A DNA stretch of 64,000 nt from contig CALXRI010000004.1 in NCBI GenBank assembly GCA_944390795.1, positions 1 through 64,000 on the forward strand, given 5' to 3'. The notes beneath the pieces are model-generated. The model saw nothing but the letters and a program-made list of their open reading frames with translations, searched no databases and was not told the origin of the DNA. Both the position numbers and the translations under genes were made by a program. The stretch comes from an uncultured Victivallales bacterium. GTDB lineage: Bacteria; Verrucomicrobiota; Lentisphaeria; Victivallales; UBA1829. Of this stretch, positions 51,466-63,400 are shown one piece after another; positions within the stretch are counted from its first letter, which is position 1; each line of letters opens with the position of its first letter.

Positions 51466-54400
51466 ATGAGAAAGCAGAGAAGACAGAGAAAGATTGAGAT
51501 CTTCAGACTGGAAGACCGCGTGCTGTTTGAAGCCGCCGGAGCCGCCGAGGCGGTCGAAGCGGTGGAGAATGCGAGCAACCCCAATCCCGACCGGCAGAAT
51601 GACATTTCCGAGTCCGAGCGCCAGGAAAAGGAAGCGCAGTCCGTCGCGAAATATGCGGGGCCGGACGGCGCGGCGATTCAGGAACCCGGCGCACCCGTGC
51701 AGGATCAGGGCGCGGGGCTGACCCGTCCCGACGCGATTCAGCAGGATCCGGCGCAGAAGCTTGTTGACGGTTCCGGGGACTTTTCCGACGTTCCCGACGT
51801 GACGCAGGAGCACACTTCCGAACTTTCCGACTTCCTGAATGCCGATTTTTCCGTCACAACCGACTCGACACTTTCCTTCTCCGACTCCCTTTCCTCCGAT
51901 TCCGACACGCATGAACTGATCGTGATTGATTCCGACGCGGCGAAAGACCTTGATCTCGACGCTCTTTCCGACAAAACCGAAGTGCTTGTTCTCGACAACG
52001 ATTCCGACGCGATGGAGCAGCTCAACGCCTATCTGGACTCCCATGACGGGAAATATGATTCCATCCGCTTTGTCACGGACGGCGACTCCGGCGCGGATTC
52101 CGCTCCGGACCATCTGGAGCTGAACGGCAGAGAGGTGTCCGCCTCCGATCTGGACGCGGTTCGCGACCATCTCGCGGACGGCGGGGATCTTTCCGTGCAG
52201 ACCGCACTGGATGACGCCGCGCCGGTCTACACGCTGACGCCCGACGGCGATTTCGAGCTTGTCCATGCGGATGATCTGCACGACGCGGTCATTCATCCGG
52301 AGATTGACGAAACGATTACGGTCGACGCTTCCGCGAACGTGCCGGTTTCCGCGCTTTCCAATCCTGTTGAAAAGGGCAGGGAGGAGCTTGTCATCATCAA
52401 TTCCAATATCGCGGACAGGGATGTTGTGCTTTCCCAGCTTGGCGGACGTGATGTTTTGGAGATCGATCCCTCGCAGGATGCGCTGAGCCAGATTCAGGAT
52501 TATCTCGACGCCAATCCCGACACGCAGTATGACGCGATTCACATTCTCACCCACGGCAACGACCAGGGATTCTACCTCGGCTCCACCCAGGTGACGGATG
52601 CAGGGCAGATGACGGTGTTCACCGGTCACATGGCGGAGAATGCCGACTTCATGCTCTACGGCTGCAATCTCGCGGCCACGGAGCGGGGACAGGCTCTGAT
52701 TCATGAGATTGCCGATGTCACAGGCTGCGATGTCGCCGCGTCCACCGATATGACCGGTGCGGCCGCCGTCGGCGGAGACTGGGTCCTCGAATACAATGTC
52801 GGTGTTGTCGAGACGGCCTCCATTTCCCTGAATGCGGACTGGAACTACCGCCTGGCGGCGATTACGGTGGATGGAAAAGGAGAATCTGATACCACTGCTG
52901 TGAATTTGGCTGAAGCTTTGACAAAAGCCGGTTCAGGTGGTTCAATCACGATTTCAACTGAAACAACAGGTGCAACTGTCGACTATAATGTCACAATTAT
53001 TGCAAATGCAAAAGTCTCCACCGCAATTATAATTGAAGGCAACAATGTGACTTTGACAGGAGCGAATTATACCGATGTCACTATAACAACAGGCGGCATT
53101 GTGAATTCCAATCTGACCGTTACCGAGACATTCACCAGTCGCGGTAGCATATCGGGATCCACTGTCAATGTGGCTGAGGAATCCATTGTCATTACCGGCG
53201 GGAATGTGGAAAATTCCACTCTGTCTGCCAGCGGCACGGGAAGCATTAATATTTCCGGCGGCGGATTTACTGACACGACAGTGATCAATTCCGGAACTGG
53301 CGATATTAATATTGGTTCCAACAGTAAGTTCACAGACTCTTCCGTCACGCATTCCGGAACCGGCAATATTAATATTTCCGGTGGCACGTTCACAGAATCT
53401 CCCGTTACGCATTCCGGAGCCGGCAGCACGACGATTACCGGCGGAGAGTTTACGGGATCGGAGAAAACCGGAACCGGTATTTCAATTTCCGGGTCCGGAG
53501 CGCTTTATATTTCGGGAGGAACTTTTTCCGGTTTTGAAAAAGCCGTTGAATTTTCCTCGTCCGGGACAGCCACAATCACCGCCGGTGATTTCACGCGAAA
53601 TGTTTACGGCCTGGTCAACAACGGAACCATGAGTGTTTCCGGGGCCGGTGTCTCCTTTACATCGAATCATAACGTCATCGATGATTCTGCTGCCACCGCG
53701 GGCGCAGGCATTCTGAACAATGCCTCGGGTGAGTTGTCCGTTTCCGATGTGACGATTGGCGCAATGGGGGGCGGCAATTATTACGGTCTGGAGAATCACG
53801 GGTCAATTACTGCGCTCAAGGATTCGACGATTCAGTACAATATGATGTCCGGACTCCGCAACGAGGGATCCATTGACTCAATAAACAATGTCACGCTTAA
53901 TGAGAACGGGCTCAGCATTGATGAGGAGGGAAATTCCTATACGGCACTTGGCGGCGGATTGTACAACAGCGGGACAATCAAGGATTTCATCGATATTCAG
54001 ATTACAAACAATCATGCCGCGCAGGGCGGCGGAATTTACAACACTGGAGAGATTTCCGCCGGTGTCAATGATCGTTCCTTCAATATTTATATTTTTCGAA
54101 ATGAAGCTACGCAGGGCGGCGGCATCTATTGGGGCGGCGGTTTCCTTGACACGTCCGCGCTTGTGTATCAGTATGAGGATCCGGACAGCCGCGGTCTCAC
54201 CGGCAATACGGCGCATCAGGGCGGCGGAGTGTATATCGCTTCGGGCGATGTTCTTTTCCAGGATTTCCGTTTGTTCGAAAATACGGCCAACCGTGTCAAT
54301 CTGGATGCAGCAACGTATGCGGGCGGCGGACTTTACATCGCTTCCGGCGCAAAAGTCATTCTCGACAGCGTTACGGTGGAAAACAATGTCGTGGAGAACT

Positions 54401-57400
54401 GCTCGAACGGAATCGATACCAAGTATTGGCAGTATTATTACAATGATCCGGATCTTGCAATCGGGGATACAGGAAAGACCACGGATAAGGGCGGTCGCGG
54501 AGGCGGCATTTACAGCGAAGGAACCCTGACAGTTCTTCATTCTCAATTTAATAAGAATGTTGTGAATTTCGCCAACAGCAGCCAGCTTCCGGACTATTAT
54601 GCATTTCTTGACACCCTTTCCATGGGCGGCGCCATTTATTCCTCCGGAACGCTGACGGTTTATGATTCCTATATTCATGACAATACAGCGAAAAACGGCC
54701 TCGGCGGCGGCATTTATCTCGGCGGCGGAAGCGCCACCATTGCATCCACTGAATATTATACTGGTGAATCGCTCTGGCAGCAGACCGGCACGTTGAATTC
54801 CATGATTATTACCGGAAATACCGCCAACGGCAGCAGCGACGGGACGCAATATGCGGCCGGCGGATTCGGCGGCGGCATTTATTCGGATTCCAGCGTGAAC
54901 CTGACTCTGGACAGCGTCACGCTTTCCGGCAATACTGCGACTCTTACAGTCGCTTCGTCTTCCGGGACGTCTTATGACATCGGGCGCGGCGGCGGACTTT
55001 ATTTTGGAGAAGCGGACGCCTACCGGACTTATTCCGCCGTGACATCAGCTCCTGTTCTTGGAAATGGCGTTCTGACGATTGACGGCACCGTCCGCGATCT
55101 GACCAACGGGAGTGCGAATGTCGCGGAACTGGAAATGAACCGGCGGACGAGTTTGATTTTTGACAACCACGCGGTTTCCGGAAGCGGTCTTTACATCAAC
55201 AGCGCTTCCACCGTCAGCATTGGCAATACGGAAATTTACAACAATGCCACTACTGCATCCCCTTATTTCACAAATACCAATGACGCACAGAATTTCTTCC
55301 AGAATTTTGTCGTGTCCTCCAATCAGAAGGATGCGTCTGTGGACATCAAGGTGGAGGCGCAGGACATTTCCGCCGCCGGTAAATTGTTCACCAGCAGCGG
55401 CATTGGACTGTATCTCGGCGGTTCCGGGGCGACAGCGTCTCTGGACGGCGTCTCCATTTACGGGCACGACGTCGGCAATGCCTTCGGCGGCGGCATTTAC
55501 GTCACGGGGGATATGTACGGTTCCGGTCTGGTTCATTTGAATCTGGTCAATACCACGCTTTACGACAATACCGCGGCCTATGGCGGCGGTGTGTATATCG
55601 GCGAAAACGCGTCGGTCAACATTCTGAACACCACCGTTGCCGGAAACGCTGCCGCAACGGCCGGCGGCGGCGTGTATATCATCGGCAGCAATTCCGCGGT
55701 CAATATCCTGAACTCCATTCTTGTCGGCAATACAACAGTCGACAAGGATGACAACGAAGTTTCCAATGACTTGGCGGCGGAATCCGACGCCCCTGCGATG
55801 AATGACATGTATTCGCTGTTCGGATCGGTTCTCGTGAAAAATTCCCTGACGCTTCAATATGAACAGCAGAGCGTGGATCCGACCAGCTGCATTAATGTCG
55901 AGGCGAAAGATATTTTCGCGGATCCCACTCTTGCCAATAACTGGCAGATTCAGGGAGCCCAGTACAGCAAGGAGTTCACGGACTCCGCGGGCAAGGTTTA
56001 TTACTATGATTACGCCTACGGAACTACGCATACTCTGGCGATTTCCGCAGAAGGCGCTGCCGCCTACAAGGGTGTCTACACGGCGATTGATCTCGCAACG
56101 TCGCTCATGTATTTCAACACGCTGAATTCCCAGGCGGTTGCGGCGGGCCAGACGAGCGGAACCTGGATGAATTTCTCCACCCGCACGGCTGCGACGGTTT
56201 CTTCGGACAAGATTGTGTCCTCCTCTCAGAACGGCCTGAACCGCCAGACCGGCGCAAACGGATCGGTCAGTTACAACACCTACAATATCGGAGCCTACCA
56301 GCTCACGGTAACCGATGTGTTCTACTATGATACTCCCGCGCAGAATCAGCTTGATCCTTCCGGAGAAACCCGTTATGAAGCATATGTTGGTTTTCAGCCT
56401 TCTGACGGAATGACCGCCTCATTCAATAATACAGAATATACTTATAATGCAACGACCAGGACATGGAACAATACGAATAACTCCTACACTCCTGTGACCG
56501 GAGACACGCTGAGTGTGGAAGGCGTGGATTATAAGTATGACGGAACGGCTTGGGTCGCGACTCCTGTAACCGGAGATACGCTGACTGTGGAAGGCGTGGA
56601 TTATACGTATGACGAGACGGCCTGGATCGCGGCTCATACTCCTGGAGCTGGAGATACGTTGACCGTAAATGGGGAAACGTATCAGTATAATGCGGAGACA
56701 GATGCATGGACCAATCAGGATGACCCGTCTGATACTTATACACCGAAGATCGGAGACACGTTGAGTGTGGAAGGCGTGGATTACACGTATGACGGGACAA
56801 ACTGGACAGCAAGTTATGCTCCTGCTGCCGGGACTACTGTTTCTGTGAATGGCATGGATTACACGTATGACGGGACAAAGTGGACAACGACTCACACCCC
56901 CGCTTCCGGAGATACATTCGGCCATGATGGAACCGATTACATTTATGACGGAACGAACTGGGTTGCGACTTACGCCCCCGCCGCCGGAGATACATTCAGT
57001 CACGACGATGGAACCGATTACATTTATGACGGAACGAACTGGGTTGCGACTCACGCTCCCGCCGCCGGAGATACATTCAGTCACGATGGAACCGTCTACA
57101 TTTATGATGGAACGGACTGGGTTGCGACTCACGCTCCTGCCGCCGGAGATACACTCAGTCACGATGGGACCGTCTACATTTATGATGGAACGGACTGGGT
57201 TGCGACTCACGCTCCCGTCGCCGGAGATGATACCCTGTTTGTGAATGGTGTGCTTTACCAATTTGACGGGACAGACTGGGTAGAGGTTTACTCCCCGGAA
57301 GCCGGGGATACAATCACAATGAACGGTACAGACTATGTTTACAATACTTCAAGCCATGAATGGGAGGTGACTTGTAATCCTGAATCTGGAGATCAGCTGA

Positions 57401-60400
57401 CTGCTGCAGATGGAGTGACTTACACATACGATGGAACGGCCTGGACTGCGACTCATACTCTTGCAACAGGAGATCAGCTGACTGCTGCAGATAAAGTGAC
57501 TTACACATATGATGGAACGAACTGGACCGCGACTCATATTCTTGCAGCAGGAGATCAGCTGACTGCTGCAGATGGAGTGACTTACACATACGATGGACTG
57601 GACTGGACCGCGACTCATACTCCTGCAGCTGGAGATACATTGACCGCAAATGGGAAAACGTATCAATATAATGCTGAGACAGGCACATGGACCAATCAGG
57701 ATGACCCATCTGATACTTATACTCCTGTCAATAATGACACGCTGATTGCAGATGGAGTGACTTACACATACGATGGAACGAACTGGACCGCGACTTATAC
57801 TCCTGTCAATAATGACACGCTGATTGCAGATGGAGTGACTTACACATACGATGGAACGAACTGGACCGCGACTCATACTCCTGAACTTAGAGATACGTTG
57901 ACCGCAAATGGAGTGACTTACACATACGACGGAACGGACTGGACCGCAACTCATATTCCTGTCGAAGGGGATACATTCACTTTCAACGGGACTGAAGAAA
58001 GCACATATGACGGAACGAACTGGGTTGTGACTTACACTCCTGTCAATAATAATACGCTGACTGTGAATGGAGTGACTTACACGTATGACGGTAATGCATG
58101 GAAGGATTCTGCCGGCAACGAATACACCCTCCAAATCGGAGCTCAAATTGACGGAACAGATTATGTTTACAATGGCGAGAACTGGGTGGAAACTTATGCG
58201 CCTGCGAAGGGAAATCAAATCACCGGAACAGATTATGTTTACAATGGCGAGAACTGGGTGGAAACTTATGCGCATGAAAATGGTGACAGGATCAACGTCG
58301 ACGGAAAGCTTTATACCTATAGCTCCTTCTACGGCAGCTGGCGCAGCTCTGCCGGTGATGAGTATACCCCTGAAGCCGGTGATAGAATCGTAGGCACAGC
58401 ATATGTGTATGATGCCGATATTTCGGCATGGGTGAACACCCATCTTCCCGCAGATGGCAATATGATTTATTCCTCGGGAAGCATATTTACTTACAATGCA
58501 ATGACAGGGACATGGAATAATGTCGCCGCGGTTTACACTCCTGTCGCTAATGATACGTGGATTGTGGAAAGCGTGACTTACACATACGACGGGACGCACT
58601 GGATTGATGCCGATAATACTCAAAATCCTGTTTCGGGAGATATTATTACCACCGCTGACGGAACGACATACAAACTTGGCATTGGTGACAAGTTGGTAGA
58701 AAATCTTCCCTATCGGTATTATACTGCTTCCGGAGAATATTACGTCCGTCCGATCATCAATACGACGGATGATACGATCAATCCCTATGACGGCTCTTTG
58801 TCCCTCCGCGAGGCCATTCTGCTTGCGGGAGAGAATCTGACAATCAATTACACGCTGGATCCCGCCATCTACGGCGAGAATCCCGATGCGCCGGTCATCA
58901 GTGAAAAGTTCCATTTCGGAACAGAGATTGTTTTGAGCGAGAAAATTGCTGCTGGAGGAAGTCTTGAATTCATAATCGGAGAATCCAATGTTTACGGAAC
59001 TGCGGCGGATGGCACTTCTCTCACTTCCTCCTTCTATGATTCGATCGGAATCAACAAGGGGTTGACCGACAGTTTCGGCAATGACATTTCCTACCGGATC
59101 ATCGCGGGAACGGTGGATCCCACTTCCTATAATGTGACGCTTCCGGCCTCCTCGCTCCTGCCCTTCGAATATGACGCAACAGATGATGACACCTTCCAAA
59201 GCCTGAATCTGACTCTGAAGGTCAGCGATACGGTCAACGGGGAAACCGGACGTTTCCGCGTATTCGACGTGATCAGCGGAGACATTACGCTTTACGGCGA
59301 AGGAGCCGGCTCCCTGACCATCCTGGGCGGCAATGTTTCCAATGACAACAATCCGAATCGTCCCGCATCCGAACGTACGGATGAGAGCATCAGCAATTTC
59401 GGCGGAGCGATCCGTCTCTCCGGCGCAGATGCCACGCTGACTTTGAACGGGGTCACAATTAATCGGGGAATCGCCAACCGGGGCGGCGCAATCTACGTCG
59501 CGGACGGAACTCTGAACCTGATCGGCACGACGACAATCAATGGCACGGTGGCGCATGGATTCGCCTCCGCCGGCGATAATGTCAGCCAGGTGACCTACGG
59601 CGACGGTTATGTATATACATCCGGATACGGCGCCGGGATTTACATGGCCGGCGGCAGTCTGGTGATCGGCATGGACGCACTGTCCGCGGAAAAGGCGGGC
59701 GAGGCGTTTTACGCGTCCAATGTGACGATTTCCGGCGGCACGGCCGCACAATACGGCGGCGGCATTTATCTTGCGGGCGACTCTTCCCTGCTCGGAAATC
59801 ATTCCCTTTATGCTTACGACGCGGAAAACCGCTTATATGCTCCAGTTTCCGAATCGTTTGCCATTTCCGGCAATTCCGCCGTCAGCGGCGCGGGACTTTA
59901 CATCGCCACGACAGGGAGCGTTTCCCTGGAGCGGGCAACGATTTCCGGCAACACTCTGCGGCAGGGGGTTTCCTCCAACTTCAAGGTTCCGACTTCAGGC
60001 ATTCCCGCATCCTACGGAGGCGGTCTTTATGTCGCAGCCGGCAGTTCCGTCAGTCTGAAGGGCGTGACTGTCACGGGGAATGTGACGGCAACTTATGTCC
60101 GTCCGGGCTCTGGCAGCAATCCTGACGTTCCGAACTATGTCGTTTCCTATGGCGGCGGTATTTATGCCGAAGGAACTGTGACAATTTCGGAGTCGAATCT
60201 GTTTCTCTCCAGAGGAGATGCTCCGGCTCAGGACATTGCCAACAGTTCGATTTCTTCCAATACGGCGTTGCGCGGCGGCGGGGTTTATCTTGCCGACGGC
60301 GGAACATTCACCATGAGCGGCGCTGATCCCGGAAAAGGGGGCGATGTGGCTTCTGTTTCCGGAAATAAAGCAACTGCAGGAAGTTACACTAATGAAACTT

Positions 60401-63400
60401 CCAATACAACCGGACAGGGCGGCGGCCTGTATGTCTCAGCCGGCGCGACTGCGAATTTGTCCAATGTTGTGCTTTCCGGCAATATTGCGAATTCTGTGTC
60501 CTCCGGTGCGGCAGCGGATAACAACCTGAGCGGGCGCGGCGGCGCGGTCTACACCGCCGGCGTCTTCTCTCTGACGAATACAACGCCCTCCTCCGAGACG
60601 CTGCGCATTTCCATGAATGACAACAGCGCGGCTTACGGCGGAGCCGTTTATCAGGCGGGAGGAACGGTTTCTCTCTCCTATCTTTCCATGTATGAAAACA
60701 AGGCCAGCGGCGTCACGAGCGGTTCCGTTTCCGCTCCCACAGGAGGCGCTCTGTATCTGGCGAATGGAACTGCGAATATCCTGAATGCGACGATCGCCGG
60801 GAATATCGGGGATGCCGCCATTTATACCGGTGCCGGCACTCTTACTTTGACCAATACGACGCTTGCACTGAATACTGGTTCAAACTGGGGTCTGGTGAAT
60901 TCCGCGGCGACCGTATTCCTGAGAAACACTCTGGTGATCGGCAACGGCAATTCCGATGACAACAATATCAAAGGAGAATATACCTATGACGGATATTCCC
61001 TTGTCGGAACGGAGGCGAACGGATATTCGGCGGAACTGATTTTCGGAACGAATGACTTTGATTCCGAGACCGGTGTTATTCAGCTTGATCAGACTGCCGA
61101 GAATCCCGCGCTTACCGGGGGATATCTGTATCGCGATCCCGCTGGAAACGCTTACGATCAGCTTGGCAAGGACCGGACCGAGACGCCCGGCGACGGCGTT
61201 TACACCATCGGCGCCGTGATTGCCGGATCCGTTTCACCGACCAGCGTGCTGGTGAATACGTTTACCGATGACACGACTTCCGATAATGACCTCTATTCTC
61301 TCCGCGAAGCAATTCAGGATGCAGACGGTGGCGATATCACCATCGCATTTGATCTTGAGGCGTTGCAGAATGAGATGGCGGGTGGAGCTGAAGCCTCATT
61401 TATTCTTGATAAGCTTCCAGTCTCCTGGACGGCCGGAACTGTGACGATCGACGGCAGTCTTCTGGCGTCACTGGGGACAGTTTCCATTACTGCCGGAACC
61501 GGCAATACCGCCGGATTGTTTGCCCTTGCGGGAACGTCGGGCCTTGTTCTTTCCAACTTCACTGTTTCCGGCAGAGCCGGAGCGTCCTTCGGCAATGACG
61601 GCGCGGCTCTCAGTCTTGCCGATTCCTCAACGGCGACCTTGACCAATGTGACCGTTCAGAATGTGGTGACATCCGGCAACGGCGCGGTTTCTGTCGCGAA
61701 CGATTCGTCACTGACTCTTGCGGGGAATACAGTCTTTGCCTCCAATCAGGCCAAGAACGGCGGCGCTCTCTACAACGCCGGTTCTCTGACAGTCTCCGGA
61801 ACGCTCGAATTTACGGGGAATCAGGCGACTGAAAACGGCGGCGCAATCTACAATGCCGCGGGTACACTGACGGTTACCGATGCTGTGTTCAGCGGCAACA
61901 CGGCAGCCGGAAACGGCGGTGCGATCTACAATGCCGCGGGTACACTGACGGTTACCGGAGATTTCACCTCCAATCAGGCTGAGAACGGCGGTGCGATCTA
62001 CAATGCCGCGGGCACATTGACAGTTTCCGATTCCGCCGTTCTTCAGGGCAACATCGCAACCGGTTCCGGCGGCGCGATTTACAATGCCGCTGATGGAACT
62101 TTGATTGCCATGGTCGCGCAATTCAGCGGGAATCATGCGGATTCCGGTTCCGGCGGTGCGATTTACAATGCCGGTTCTCTGACGGTTTCCGGAACCGAAT
62201 TCCTTGCGAATGAATCCGAGGATGGCGGCGCGATTTACAATGAAGGAGCGCTGCAGTTTACAGAAGGGACCAATACGGTCTTTGCCGGCAATACAGCAAC
62301 CGGAAACGGCGGCGCGATCTACAACGCCTCCAGTGATCTTCAGCTTGCCTATGCCTCATTCACTGACAACAAAGCTGTGAATGGCGGCGCATTCTATAAT
62401 GCCGGACAGAATGTTTCGATCACAGGTGTCGTATTCGGCGGCATGTCGGAAGACGGGACTGTAGAAGGAAATACCGCTGCAAACGGCGGCGCGATCTACA
62501 ATAAGGGGACCATGCTGACGGTTACCGATGCTGTGTTCAGCGGCAACACGGCAACCGGAGACGGCGGCGCTCTCTACAATGAAGGCGCATTGACCATGAC
62601 TGGCGGCAGTTTCACCGGAAATACCGCTGCAAACGGCGGCGCAATCTACCATAAGGGGACCATTCTGACGGTTACCGATGCTGTGTTCAGCGGCAATGCC
62701 GCGACTGCAAACGGCGGCGCGATCTACAATGCCTCGACGGAATCCGTGCAGTTTACAGGGACCTTGTTGACCGACAACATTGCAACCGGAAACGGCGGCG
62801 CATTCTATAATGCCGGACAGAATGTTTCGGTTACAGGCGTCGTATTCGGCGGCATGTCGGAAGACGGGACAGAAGAAGGAAATACCGCTGCAAACGGTGG
62901 CGCGATTTACAACGCCGCAGGTGCGGTTCTGACACTGGATGCCAGCTCGGCTTTCTCGTATAATAAAGCGACTGGTTCCGGCGGTGCGATCAGCAACAGC
63001 GGCACCCTGAGTGTCAGTGCGTCCTTCAGCGACAACCGGGCTGAACAGAATGGCGGTGCGATCAGCAACAGTGGCACGCTGAATGTCAGGAATGCGTCCT
63101 TCAGCGACAACCGGGCTGAGCAGAATGGTGGTGCGATTTATACGGATACTTCGGTCACCGTGAATAACTCCGTGTTCAAGAACAACCGGACGTCCGGCGA
63201 CGGCGGCGCAATTTCCGGTTCCGGCGTGACCGTGAATGGCGGTACCTTTACAGGGAACCACGCGGATAACGGCAGCGGCGGTGCGATCAGCGGCAGCAGT
63301 CTGAGTGTCAGCAATGCGACCTTCACCCGCAATACCGCGACAAACGGCGGCGCGATTTCCGGTTCCGGCGTGACCGTGAACGGCGGTTCCTTTACAGAGA

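Noticed and set aside
56430-58620. Direct repeats as a possible CRISPR array
   Set aside because: Units are in one reading frame, differ from each other, have no spacers of constant length and lie inside a gene.
57349-59802. Minus-strand open frame of 817 codons
   Set aside because: It is the antisense of the repetitive giant gene; regular repeats keep stops out of this frame. It has no ribosome-binding site and no domain.
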